A stretch of DNA of 31,375 nucleotides from an uncultured Phascolarctobacterium sp. (GTDB lineage: Bacteria > Bacillota > Negativicutes > Acidaminococcales > Acidaminococcaceae), in contig USBG01000005.1 in assembly GCA_900552855.1 (NCBI GenBank), positions 1 to 31,375 of the forward strand, in the 5' to 3' direction. The notes under the pieces are model-generated. The model was not told the DNA's origin. It did no database searches and was given only the letters and a program-made list of their open reading frames with translations. Positions within the stretch are counted from its first letter, which is position 1; each line of letters begins with the position of its first letter. Shown here piece after piece: positions 23,982 through 31,375 of the stretch. The translations under genes were made by a program, and so were the position numbers.

Positions 23982-24932
23982 ATGAATCCGATTCGTAAAT
24001 TTGATTTAAAAGCACTTGCCGCGTGTGTTGTAATTTATGCTGCTGTACAGGGCTTGATTTTTGGAGGTATCATTGATTCATTTTGGGAGCTTAATGTTAT
24101 TTTGATTTGCATTAATATTATTTTAGCAGTAAGTCTTAACCTTATTAATGGCTATACTGGCCAATTTTCCATTGGTCATGCAGGCTTTATGGCTGTAGGT
24201 GCTTATACTAGTGCTATTATAACTGTTAAACTGGGACTTCCCTTTGAGCTTGGCCTTGTTGTGGCAACAGTATGTGCAGGCATTTTGGGCATTTTGATTG
24301 GCTTGCCCACGTTGCGTCTTGATGGTGACTACCTTGCTATCGCAACCTTAGGTTTAGGTGAAATTATCCGTATCTGCATCCTCAATATTGATTATGTTGG
24401 TGGTGCTTCTGGATTAATGGGCATTCCTCGTATGACCAATTTTACCTATACCTTCTGGATTATGATTGGTATTATTTTCTTTATCAAGAACTTTAAGAAT
24501 TCTGCTCATGGTCGTTGCTGTCTGGCAATTCGTGAAAATGAGATTGCTGCAGATACTATGGGTATTAATACTACTAAATATAAGGTAATGGCATTTGCAC
24601 TGGGTGCATCCTTTGCTGGTACTGCAGGTGCATTATTTAGCCACTATTTCTTTTTGGCACATCCTGCATCCTTTACCTTTATGCGTTCCTTTGATATCCT
24701 GACGATGGTTGTATTGGGTGGCTTAGGCTCTATGACTGGTGCTATTACAGGTGCAACACTATTGACCTTTATCAGTGCTTTTTTATCAGATTATCCGGAA
24801 TGGCGTATGATTATTTATTCCATTACTATGATTGTGCTGATGCTGCGTCGTCCTCAAGGCTTGTTTGGTAATGAGGAATTAAGTCAGAAAATGTTTAGAA
24901 TAGGAGGTAGGCACGATGGCAGAGCTGCTTAA
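23982..24932 (+). CDS. livM: Branched-chain amino-acid ABC transporter permease LivM
   Basis: Second permease, 316 residues. Family motifs include SLNLINGYTGQFSIGHAGFMAVGAY (about 48-72), RENEIAADTMGINTTKYKVMAF and DILTMVVLGGLGSMTGAITGA, the coupling motif. About eight to nine membrane helices are visible. The last 17 bases overlap the start of livG, so the two are translationally coupled. Confidence 0.96.
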   Translation: MNPIRKFDLKALAACVVIYAAVQGLIFGGIIDSFWELNVILICINIILAVSLNLINGYTGQFSIGHAGFMAVGAYTSAIITVKLGLPFELGLVVATVCAGILGILIGLPTLRLDGDYLAIATLGLGEIIRICILNIDYVGGASGLMGIPRMTNFTYTFWIMIGIIFFIKNFKNSAHGRCCLAIRENEIAADTMGINTTKYKVMAFALGASFAGTAGALFSHYFFLAHPASFTFMRSFDILTMVVLGGLGSMTGAITGATLLTFISAFLSDYPEWRMIIYSITMIVLMLRRPQGLFGNEELSQKMFRIGGRHDGRAA

Positions 24933-25689
24933 GGTTGATGATGTATCCATGGTTTTTGGCGGACTGCGTGCCGTATCCAATCTAACCATGCATATTGATG
25001 AAGGTGAACTGGTTGGTCTTATTGGTCCTAATGGTGCAGGCAAGACAACGGCCTTTAATATGATTACCGGTGTTTATACTCCTAGTGATGGTTCCATTTA
25101 TTTTAATGGTAAAAAGAGCAGTGGAAAAAAATCCTATCAGGTAACACAGATGGGGATGGCACGTACCTTCCAAAATATACGTCTTTTTTCTGAGCTTAGT
25201 GTTATTGATAATGTAAAAATTGCTTATAATATGCATGTTACCTATAATCTTTTTGATGCTATTATGCGTGGCGGCAGATATTTGAGCGAAGAAGAATATA
25301 TTACCCAAAAGGCCATGGAGCTTTTAAAAATTTTCCATTTGGAGGGAGAGGCATACGAAAAGGCTAAAAATCTTCCTTATGGTAAACAGCGTCGCTTGGA
25401 AATTGCACGTGCATTAGCAACAGAGCCTAAGCTGCTGCTTTTAGATGAGCCTGCAGCTGGTATGAACCCCCAGGAGACCCAGGAGCTGATGGAAATGATT
25501 CGTTGGATTCGTAAGGAGTTTAAGCTAGCTATTCTTTTAATTGAGCATGATATGGGCTTGGTTATGGGTGTTTGTGAACGTATTTATGTTTTGGAATACG
25601 GCATGCTGATTGCTGAAGGAACACCGGAAGAGATTAAAAATAATAGTCGCGTAATTGAAGCATATTTGGGTGAGGAGGTTATCAACTAA
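24916..25689 (+). CDS. livG: Branched-chain amino-acid ABC transporter ATP-binding protein LivG
   Basis: ATPase subunit, 257 residues. Walker A is GPNGAGKTT (about 37-45), the Q-loop region FQNIRLF follows, the signature is the LivG-type LPYGKQRRLEIARAL in place of LSGGQ, and Walker B is LLLLDEPAAGMNP with a downstream switch histidine in LLIEHDMGLVM. It starts inside livM and its stop shares a base with livF (TAATG). Confidence 0.97.
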   Translation: MAELLKVDDVSMVFGGLRAVSNLTMHIDEGELVGLIGPNGAGKTTAFNMITGVYTPSDGSIYFNGKKSSGKKSYQVTQMGMARTFQNIRLFSELSVIDNVKIAYNMHVTYNLFDAIMRGGRYLSEEEYITQKAMELLKIFHLEGEAYEKAKNLPYGKQRRLEIARALATEPKLLLLDEPAAGMNPQETQELMEMIRWIRKEFKLAILLIEHDMGLVMGVCERIYVLEYGMLIAEGTPEEIKNNSRVIEAYLGEEVIN

Positions 25690-26393
25690 TGTTAAGAGTT
25701 GAAGATATTAATGTCTATTACGGCGCAATACACGCTATTAAAGGCATCAACCTCGATGTACCCGCTGGCGAAATTGTGGCGCTGATTGGTTCTAATGGCG
25801 CAGGTAAATCTACAACCTTGCGTACTATTTCTGGGTTAATGAAGCCTAAAACAGGAAAAATTCTTTATGAAGGCAAGGATATTGCTGGTGTGCCTGCTCA
25901 TAAAATTGTAGGAATGGGACTATGTCAGGTGCCTGAGGGGCGTCATGTGTTTGCCAATATGTCTGTTATTGAAAATTTGGAGCTAGGTGCATATTTACGT
26001 GATGATAAGGATGGTATCGCTAGGGATTTAGAGGATGTATTCCAAAAATTTCCTCGTCTTTATGAGCGTAAAAATCAGATTTCAGGTACTCTTTCCGGTG
26101 GTGAACAGCAAATGCTGGCTATGGGTAGAGCGCTGATGAGCAGGCCAAAACTTTTACTGCTAGACGAGCCCTCAATGGGCCTTGCCCCCTTGTTAGTTAA
26201 GGAAATTTTTAATATAATAAAAGAAATAAATGAGAGTGGTACAACCATTCTCTTAGTTGAGCAAAACGCTAATATGGCGTTGTCAATTGCTGATAAAGCT
26301 TACGTTTTGGAAACAGGCCGTATTGCCCTTAGTGGTACTGCTCATGAGCTGGCAAGCAGTGAAGCGGTACGTAAGGCATATTTAGGTGGCTAA
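25689..26393 (+). CDS. livF: Branched-chain amino-acid ABC transporter ATP-binding protein LivF
   Basis: Second ATPase, 234 residues. It shows Walker A GSNGAGKSTT (about 33-42), CQVPEGRHVFANMSV, the canonical signature LSGGEQQMLAMGRAL and Walker B LLLLDEPSMGLAP. It is translationally coupled to livG and followed by the CBS-ACT gene after 15 bases. Confidence 0.97.
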   Translation: MLRVEDINVYYGAIHAIKGINLDVPAGEIVALIGSNGAGKSTTLRTISGLMKPKTGKILYEGKDIAGVPAHKIVGMGLCQVPEGRHVFANMSVIENLELGAYLRDDKDGIARDLEDVFQKFPRLYERKNQISGTLSGGEQQMLAMGRALMSRPKLLLLDEPSMGLAPLLVKEIFNIIKEINESGTTILLVEQNANMALSIADKAYVLETGRIALSGTAHELASSEAVRKAYLGG

Positions 26394-26408
26394 TTAAGGA
26401 GGCGCTTT

Positions 26409-27074
26409 ATGTTAGTAAAGGATTTTATGACTGTAGATGTCGTAACCGTACGTGAGGATCAATCCATGCTGGAGGCACGCGAGCTGATGCGTGGCAAACA
26501 CCTTTTGAGCCTTCCCGTAGTGGATGATATTAAAAGAGTACGTGGTATTATTACCATTAATGATATTGGTAAGGCATCTCCTAGCGATAGCAGTACATTA
26601 TCTCGTTATGAAGCTAACTATTTGTTAGGTCGTTTAAAGGTTCATGATGTTATGAGCCGTACTGTAACCTGCGTAAGCGAGGATGACACTATTGAATTTA
26701 TTGCTTATAGACTTTATAAGACTAATTTTAATGCTTTGCCTGTAGTTGATGCTGAAAATAAGCTTTGTGGCATTATTTCTAAGAGTGACCTTTTCCGTGC
26801 ATTTGTAGAGATTATGGGTATGACTCGTACCTCTACCCGTATTACTATTGATGTAAAGGATAAGGTTGGTGTAGTTGCTGAAATATCTAATATTTTTAAA
26901 GATAACGGCATCAATATCATCTCTATTGCTTCTAGACAGGATTCTAAATCTGGCGGCTATGAAGTAATTATCAGAGCGGACCTCTCTGAGTGCGGTATGG
27001 GAATTATTGAGCAAATCCGTGAGGCAGGCTATGAGGTTGCGGATATTATGACCTTTGAAGGTATTACAAAATGA
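26409..27074 (+). CDS. CBS-pair and ACT-domain protein (AcuB-like sensor)
   Basis: A 221-residue cytoplasmic protein with two CBS domains (about 5-60, VKDFMTVDVVTVREDQSM; and about 75-130, VHDVMSRTVTCVSEDD) and a C-terminal ACT domain (about 140-215, TRITIDVKDKVGVVAEISNIFKDNGINIISI). CBS pairs bind adenine nucleotides and ACT domains bind amino acids. Placed 15 bases after livF with AAGGAGG upstream, it may sense branched-chain amino acids or energy state and regulate uptake or metabolism. That role is inferred from position. The fold resembles AcuB proteins, but no acetoin genes are near. Its stop overlaps the DUF951 start. Confidence 0.88.
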   Translation: MLVKDFMTVDVVTVREDQSMLEARELMRGKHLLSLPVVDDIKRVRGIITINDIGKASPSDSSTLSRYEANYLLGRLKVHDVMSRTVTCVSEDDTIEFIAYRLYKTNFNALPVVDAENKLCGIISKSDLFRAFVEIMGMTRTSTRITIDVKDKVGVVAEISNIFKDNGINIISIASRQDSKSGGYEVIIRADLSECGMGIIEQIREAGYEVADIMTFEGITK

Positions 27075-27283
27075 TTCAACCCAATGAAGTTCTTCAGGTT
27101 GGAGATGTGGTACGTATGAAAAAGGCTCATCCCTGTGGTAGCAGTGAATGGGAGATTACTCGTACAGGTATGGATTTTGGTATGAAGTGCTGCGGTTGTG
27201 GTCATTTCGTAATGCTGCCTCGTGTAAAGTTTATGAAGGCCTGCAAAGCCGTAGTAAAGAAAGCAGAAACTACAGATAAATAA
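27071..27283 (+). CDS. DUF951 family small protein
   Basis: A 70-residue protein matching DUF951: the pattern GDVVRMKKAHPCGSSEWEITRTG, then MDFGMKCCGCGHFVMLPRVKF. The cysteines at about residues 22 and 40-43 may bind metal. Function is unknown; family members are often near ychF or parB in Bacillota, here they end the liv transcript. The ATG overlaps the previous stop (ATGA), so translation is coupled. Confidence 0.9.
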   Translation: MIQPNEVLQVGDVVRMKKAHPCGSSEWEITRTGMDFGMKCCGCGHFVMLPRVKFMKACKAVVKKAETTDK

Positions 27284-27303
27284 TACAGTAATATAGCTAT
27301 TAC

Positions 27304-27356
27304 AATCCCTTAAGCAGGATGTGGCCTAAAGGCTTTTACTGCTTAGGGGATTTTTT
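27304..27356 (+). terminator. Terminator of the liv-CBS/ACT-DUF951 operon
   Basis: AATCCCTTAAGCAG (27304-27317) pairs with CTGCTTAGGGGATT (27339-27352), one G-U pair, enclosing a smaller GGCC-TAAA-GGCT hairpin; a run of Ts follows. The 220 or so bases after it, up to the rhodanese gene, show nothing I can name. Confidence 0.85.
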
Positions 27357-27579
27357 GTTGCAGAAGGAAAAGCGAACAGTTTATATAGTGTAATCGATAG
27401 GGACGTGGCGATAATTGCTGCTGTAGGTAAAGATTTATTTGTGACTGAGTTACAGATATTTTTTGCTTTATGGATTATAATTAAAACATAAACAATAGGA
27501 TGATAACAATCTTAGAAGCAAAGGAAGTTTCTGTTGTAATTATATGGGATTGTTATGTAGATGAAAGAGGATAAATAAT

Positions 27580-27954
27580 ATGAAATATGTAGTTATGGTA
27601 TTAGTGGTTATTGGTTTAGCTATGAGCTTTATGAGTCGTGGTGACAGTAAGGGGTTAGTGAGCTATGATGAGCTGCAAGAAAAGCTTAATAATAAAGCTA
27701 ATATTGTGGTTCTAGATGTGCGTACTAAAGAAGAGTTTGCTAATGGTCATATTCCTGGAGCATTGCTTTTACCTTATGATGAAATTGAGCAAAATGCTAC
27801 TAAGCTGCTACCAGAAAAAGATAAGGAAATTATTGTTTATTGCCGTAGCGGACGTCGTAGTGCCATTGCCAAGGATAGCCTTGAAGCTCTTGGTTATGCT
27901 GCAGTAAAGGATTTTGGCGGCATGAACCATTGGTCGGGTAAGGTAGAAAGATAG
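27580..27954 (+). CDS. Membrane-anchored single-domain rhodanese
   Basis: A 124-residue protein with an N-terminal hydrophobic anchor (about 3-18, YVVMVLVVIGLAMSFM) and a single rhodanese domain. Family motifs are LDVRTKEEFANGHIPGALLLPYDEI and the active-site loop YCRSGRRS with Cys88. Rhodaneses carry persulfide on this cysteine; the anchor places the domain on the outer face of the inner membrane if it inserts N-in. There is no lipobox. GAAAGAGGA precedes the ATG. The partner is unknown. Confidence 0.9.
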   Translation: MKYVVMVLVVIGLAMSFMSRGDSKGLVSYDELQEKLNNKANIVVLDVRTKEEFANGHIPGALLLPYDEIEQNATKLLPEKDKEIIVYCRSGRRSAIAKDSLEALGYAAVKDFGGMNHWSGKVER

Positions 27955-27978
27955 CTTGTAAGATAAATAAGCTGCTTC

Positions 27979-27992
27979 ATTTCCCGGGAAAT
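27979..27992. promoter_or_regulatory. Noc-binding site (NBS) palindrome
   Basis: ATTTCCCGGGAAAT is a perfect 14-bp palindrome identical to the published Bacillus Noc-binding consensus, extended by one C/G pair on each side. It lies 25 bases after the rhodanese stop. A Noc-like gene is present at 13368. Confidence 0.75.
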
Positions 27993-28225
27993 GGTAAATT
28001 GATGGAGAGAACAAAGGGAGCTGCTATTATTGGTCTATATGCAAATGCAAAGAATTTAATTTTCTTAGCTACCAATTGCATAGGTCAGCTTTTGATTTTC
28101 CGCTTCATAGAGGCTATTTTACAGAGCTATTGGCTATTTATGTAAATGTCATAATGGAGCGAAAATTAATGATATGGTTTAGAAGCAAGTCTTTTTCTTT
28201 AGGCGACAGGTAAATAATGAACGTA
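27993..28225. other. Gap between rhodanese and bioA terminators
   Basis: No established gene. A 47-codon open frame at 28002-28145 (MERTKGAAIIGLYANA, then a hydrophobic tail) lacks a ribosome site and is probably chance. From 28263 to the bioA stop nothing is seen. Confidence 0.4.
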
Positions 28226-28262
28226 AAAATACCACTGCAGGGCGTAACTGCAGTGGTATTTT
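28226..28262. terminator. Bidirectional terminator between converging rhodanese and bioA
   Basis: AAAATACCACTGCAG (28226-28240) and CTGCAGTGGTATTTT (28248-28262) are perfect 15-base complements with a 7-base loop and A/T ends, suited to stopping transcription from both sides. Confidence 0.88.
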
Positions 28263-28409
28263 AGAGATTTAAGGATTTTAAGTTAATGATTTTGTGGACT
28301 TATAGTAGTTCAACGTTCTTAGTTAAGTATATAGTTTGTATGATGATGTTCATTTTATTTATGCTTGAGTCTGACCAAATCTGCTCGAGGCAGAGACCTA
28401 ATACAGCTT

Positions 28410-29768
28410 TTATTTTAGAACTTCATCAATAGATTGTTTTGCTAAGGCAACTGCTTTATCTAAATCTGCATCTTCAATGTTCAGAGGAGGGTTAAAGTAG
28501 ATAACATTGCCAAGAGGACGCAGCAGCAGACCATGAGTCAAAGCTTTTTTGTAGATTTCATAGCCGATACGCAGCTTGCTATCAAAGCCTGTTTTTGCTT
28601 CCTTATCAGTTACCAGCTCCATAGCGTTAATTAAACCGATGTGACGGATTTCGCCAATGTTCTTATGGTTACCAAAGGCTTTGACTAATTCTTCATTAAA
28701 GTATTTAGCTTTAACTGCTGCCTTTTCTAGAATTTTTTCTTCCTCCATAATTTTAAGAACTGCCAGACCGCAGCTGCAGGCTAAGGGGTTGCCACTATAG
28801 GTGTGACTATGCATAAAGGCTTTGCCTTTATTATAGTCATCATAGAAGGCATCATAAATTTTATCAGTTGTGCAAACAATAGCCATAGGCATATAGCCAC
28901 CGGTAAGAGCCTTACTGATGCACATAATATCGGGAGTAATACCAGCATGGTCGCAGGCAAACATTTTGCCTGTACGGCCAAAGCCAGTAGCAATTTCGTC
29001 GGCGATTAAAAGAACTCCGTACTCATCGCACAGCTTGCGCAGCTTTTGCAGATACAGGGGTGGGTAAATACGCATACCTGCACAGCCTTGGACAATAGGC
29101 TCTACAATGATAGCTGCAGTTTCGTGAGCATGCTTAGCAAATGCTTCCTCAGCATGCTTGAAGCACTCACATTGACAGGTTTCGCGATTCTTCTTAAAGG
29201 GGCAACGATAGCAGTCAGGAGCCTCTACATGAATGTTATCCATCATCATAGGCTTATACATTTGTGCAAATAAATCCATACTACCAACGGAAAGAGCACC
29301 AATGGTTTCACCATGATAGCCTTCGCTGAGACACATAAAGCGCTTCTTTTCGGGATGACCTGTTTGCAGCATATATTGAAAAGCAATTTTCAGAGCACAT
29401 TCAACAGAGGAGGAACCATTATCGGCAAAGTTAAATTTGTTCAGGCCTTTAGGAACAACCTTGGTCAGCTCCTCTGCTAATTTGATAGCGGCCTCGTGAG
29501 TAAAGTTAACAAAGATAACATGCTCTAATTTATCAAGCTGCTCTTTAACAGCTGCATTAATTTTAGGATTGCAGTGACCTAAAAGGTTGCACCACCAGCT
29601 ACTGATGATATCAAGATATTCCTTGCCATCAGCTGCGTAAAGGTAGGAGCCCTTTGCATGGTCAACCATAATAGGACGGAGGGTTTCGTAGTCCTTCATT
29701 TGAGAGCAGGGATGCCAAATATGCGCTAAATCGCGTTTTGCTAATTCTTCCATTTCCAACTTGTTCAT
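28410..29768 (-). CDS. bioA: Adenosylmethionine-8-amino-7-oxononanoate aminotransferase
   Basis: PLP enzyme that makes 7,8-diaminopelargonate from KAPA in biotin synthesis, with SAM as amino donor. The 452-residue protein has LAHIWHPCSQMKDY, the substrate-pocket ISSWWCNLLGHCNPKI, the PLP-loop GSSSVECALKIAFQY and GYHGETIGALSVG, the DEIATGFGRTG motif, and the Schiff-base lysine in ISKALTGGYMPMA. AAGGAAGGA precedes the ATG. It lies 26 bases after bioD. Confidence 0.96.
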   Translation of the reverse strand: MNKLEMEELAKRDLAHIWHPCSQMKDYETLRPIMVDHAKGSYLYAADGKEYLDIISSWWCNLLGHCNPKINAAVKEQLDKLEHVIFVNFTHEAAIKLAEELTKVVPKGLNKFNFADNGSSSVECALKIAFQYMLQTGHPEKKRFMCLSEGYHGETIGALSVGSMDLFAQMYKPMMMDNIHVEAPDCYRCPFKKNRETCQCECFKHAEEAFAKHAHETAAIIVEPIVQGCAGMRIYPPLYLQKLRKLCDEYGVLLIADEIATGFGRTGKMFACDHAGITPDIMCISKALTGGYMPMAIVCTTDKIYDAFYDDYNKGKAFMHSHTYSGNPLACSCGLAVLKIMEEEKILEKAAVKAKYFNEELVKAFGNHKNIGEIRHIGLINAMELVTDKEAKTGFDSKLRIGYEIYKKALTHGLLLRPLGNVIYFNPPLNIEDADLDKAVALAKQSIDEVLK

Positions 29769-29794
29769 GATATTCCTTCCTTTCCAGACTGTTC

Positions 29795-30475
29795 TTATCG
29801 ATATAGTGCAGCTAAAGCTTGCGGATCAATATCCAGCTTAGTGCTATTAGGAGCTACACAGGCGATAACAGGAACACCACTAAGCTCTTCAATCATTTTT
29901 TTATTATCCTTCTGCATGAAGTCGTTTTCGTCATAATTATTTAAGATGATTCCACGTACAGGAATATTATGCTGCTTGAGGTAGTAGATAGTAAGAACGC
30001 AGGCGTTAATAGAACCAAGAGCTGCACTAGAGATTACTAAGGTGCCAAGATTCAGCTCTTTGATAATATCTTCTAAAAGGATGTGCTTTTCATCCCAACG
30101 GATGGGGCAGATAATGCCGCCACTGCCTTCCATAGTTACATAATCATATTTTTCTAAGGATGCCTTATAGTCAGCAGCAATTTTAGAAAGCTCTACCGGA
30201 TTTCCTTCGCGTAAAGCAGCCAGATGGGGAGAAACAGCCTCTTCGTAGATATAGGAAACAAGGTCGGCAGGCTTAGCAGGAATACCAGCTGTTTTAGCTA
30301 CAAATTCAGCATCGCCGGGAATCATTTCGCCGTCACGGATTTCGGCACCACTAAGAGCTGCCTTGTAGTAGCCAGCATTTAGGCCCGCATCACGGAGACA
30401 TTTTACAATAAGACCAGTTACATAGGTTTTGCCTAAATCAGTACCTGTAGCAGTAATAAAAATTCCTTTACTCAT
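29795..30475 (-). CDS. bioD: Dethiobiotin synthetase
   Basis: ATP-dependent enzyme that carboxylates diaminopelargonate to dethiobiotin. The 226-residue form starts MSKGIFITATGTDLGKTYVTG, with the P-loop GTDLGKT at about 10-16. The EGSGGI motif (VTMEGSGGIICPI) and the LIVISSAALGSINA-like region are typical. ATG 30475 is seven bases after AAGGTG; the in-frame GTG at 30484 is part of that ribosome site. It sits between bioY and bioA. Confidence 0.95.
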   Translation of the reverse strand: MSKGIFITATGTDLGKTYVTGLIVKCLRDAGLNAGYYKAALSGAEIRDGEMIPGDAEFVAKTAGIPAKPADLVSYIYEEAVSPHLAALREGNPVELSKIAADYKASLEKYDYVTMEGSGGIICPIRWDEKHILLEDIIKELNLGTLVISSAALGSINACVLTIYYLKQHNIPVRGIILNNYDENDFMQKDNKKMIEELSGVPVIACVAPNSTKLDIDPQALAALYR

Positions 30476-30500
30476 TATAATCACCTTCTATTTTTATTTA

Positions 30501-31061
30501 TCATTTTCTTAATAAAGGAATAAGCTTTTTACCCATCAGCGCAGCACAGATGCAGAGAACAATATCTCCAGGAACTGCTAAGATGAAGCAGTAGAGGAAT
30601 AAGGGCCAAAGTGCTATAGGCTGATTAATAACATAGTTACCGATGATATAGTAATAAACCATACCGCAAAGGTAAACAACAAATAATCCTGCAAAGTTTG
30701 CAGTCAGTAATTTCTTCATAGTAGGAGCACCTGCAGACAGCATACCGGTTACACGAGCACCTAAAGCAAAACCAATGAGATAACCAAAGGTAGGCTGAAA
30801 TACGTATCCGGGACCACCGCCCATTGTGAAAACAGGAAGACCAATAAGTCCAAGGACGATGTATGTCCAGACTGCAGCACTTCCAAGTCTAGGTCCTAAA
30901 AGCAGGCCTGCCATAGTAGTGAACAATAGCTGCAATGTAAAGGGAAGTACGGGAACAGGAACCTTGATGAAGGCACCGATTGCAATTAATGCTGTAAAGA
31001 ACGCCATAAAAACCATATCACGAACTTTATTTTGATGATGGGATACTGTGGTATCCAACAT
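30501..31061 (-). CDS. bioY: Biotin transporter substrate-binding subunit BioY
   Basis: Membrane S component that captures biotin, alone or with an ECF energising module. The 186-residue protein has about six membrane helices and the family motifs FMAFFTALIAIGAFIKVPVP, LPFTLQLLFTTMAGLLLGPRLG and MGGGPGYVFQPTFGYLIGF. No ATPase or EcfT gene is visible here. AAGGAG precedes the ATG. It leads a bioY-bioD-bioA operon that couples uptake and the two middle synthesis steps; bioB and bioF are not in the window. Confidence 0.96.
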   Translation of the reverse strand: MLDTTVSHHQNKVRDMVFMAFFTALIAIGAFIKVPVPVLPFTLQLLFTTMAGLLLGPRLGSAAVWTYIVLGLIGLPVFTMGGGPGYVFQPTFGYLIGFALGARVTGMLSAGAPTMKKLLTANFAGLFVVYLCGMVYYYIIGNYVINQPIALWPLFLYCFILAVPGDIVLCICAALMGKKLIPLLRK

Positions 31062-31084
31062 AGTAAACCACTCCTTAATATTTA

Positions 31085-31149
31085 GTTAACGATAACAGTA
31101 TACTCCGTTAACCAACGTATGTCAACCTAGTTAACTTATAGGGTTAACA
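31085..31149 (-). promoter_or_regulatory. bioYDA promoter with two BirA-like operators
   Basis: On the minus strand TTGACA (31125-31120) and TATACT (31102-31097) are 17 bases apart. Two inverted repeats, each with a 14-base spacer as in known BirA sites, overlap it: GTTAACG-N14-CGTTAAC (31085-31112, perfect, spanning the -10) and TGTCAACC-N14-GGTTAACA (31120-31149, one mismatch, covering the -35). Repression by biotin-charged BirA is inferred. Confidence 0.75.
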
Positions 31150-31375
31150 TTAAAGATGTGTATGAGAAGCCATTTTGCCAAAGTCATTTATTAGGCTTTG
31201 TTTCCTTAATATATGGATAACTATATGTAGTAGTGTTGTAATGTACTGATATAATAAAAACACTATGATTGATATAGGGAAATATAATTGTTTGTAATTT
31301 TAATTACAGTTTTAATAATAGCTATGTCACAACAAACAGTTGATAAATAGCCATTTTTATAGGGGAGTATCAGAA
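31150..31375. other. Right-edge non-coding stretch, possible divergent promoter
   Basis: No gene is seen. An extended -10 (TGATATAAT, 31247-31255) faces right without a good -35, and GGGGAG at 31362-31367 near the edge could be the ribosome site of a plus-strand gene starting just outside the window. Confidence 0.35.

Noticed and set aside
28002..28145. 47-codon open frame with hydrophobic tail after the Noc site
   Set aside because: No ribosome site, no promoter and no known family; probably chance.
1..31375. CRISPR arrays, tRNA/rRNA genes, insertion sequences or prophage
   Set aside because: No spaced direct-repeat arrays, transposase or integrase reading frames, or recognisable tRNA/rRNA segments were seen by eye.

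Overview
This is the chromosomal replication-origin neighbourhood of a bacterium with a Bacillota-type gene order but a Gram-negative-type envelope. The order gyrB, remB, dciA, recF, yaaA, dnaN, dnaA / oriC / rpmH, rnpA, yidD, yidC, jag, mnmE, mnmG, rsmG, noc, parA, parB is the classic origin region of Bacillota. An SLH-domain outer-membrane porin (18386-19639) points to the diderm class Negativicutes, possibly near Acidaminococcaceae/Phascolarctobacterium. The genus is my inference from gene content and moderate AT richness and was not checked against any database.

Layout. Positions 1-6503 hold minus-strand replication and repair genes: gyrB (cut by the window edge), remB, dciA, recF, yaaA, dnaN, dnaA. 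DnaA-box clusters lie on both sides of dnaA (about 4961-5128 and 6622-6655), which suggests a bipartite origin. From 6891 to 17822 genes run on the plus strand: rpmH, rnpA, yidD, yidC, jag, then the tRNA/rRNA modification genes mnmE, mnmG, rsmG, then noc, parA, parB with three perfect parS palindromes, and two membrane proteins (DUF554, DUF4446). Transcription therefore diverges from oriC, in the direction of fork movement on both sides.

From 17823 the region is accessory: an AT-rich gap with strong hairpins, the porin behind a consensus promoter and a long structured leader, a LysR regulator and an unrecognised small membrane protein (minus strand). Next comes a plus-strand branched-chain amino-acid uptake operon, livJHMGF, followed by a CBS-ACT sensor-like gene and a DUF951 gene, then a membrane-anchored rhodanese. 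A minus-strand biotin operon, bioY-bioD-bioA, ends the window behind a promoter overlapped by two BirA-like inverted repeats.

How it fits together. DnaA, DnaN, GyrB and DciA initiate and run replication at the local origin. ParA/ParB act on the three local parS sites to segregate it. A Noc paralogue carries Noc-type recognition-helix residues, and a perfect 14-bp Noc-binding palindrome occurs at 27979-27992. No tRNA, rRNA, insertion sequence, CRISPR array or prophage was seen. The points most worth follow-up are the porin leader RNA, the parS site built into the noc terminator, the Noc-site pairing, the tandem biotin operators, the apparent ATT start of mnmE and the zinc-ribbon form of DciA.
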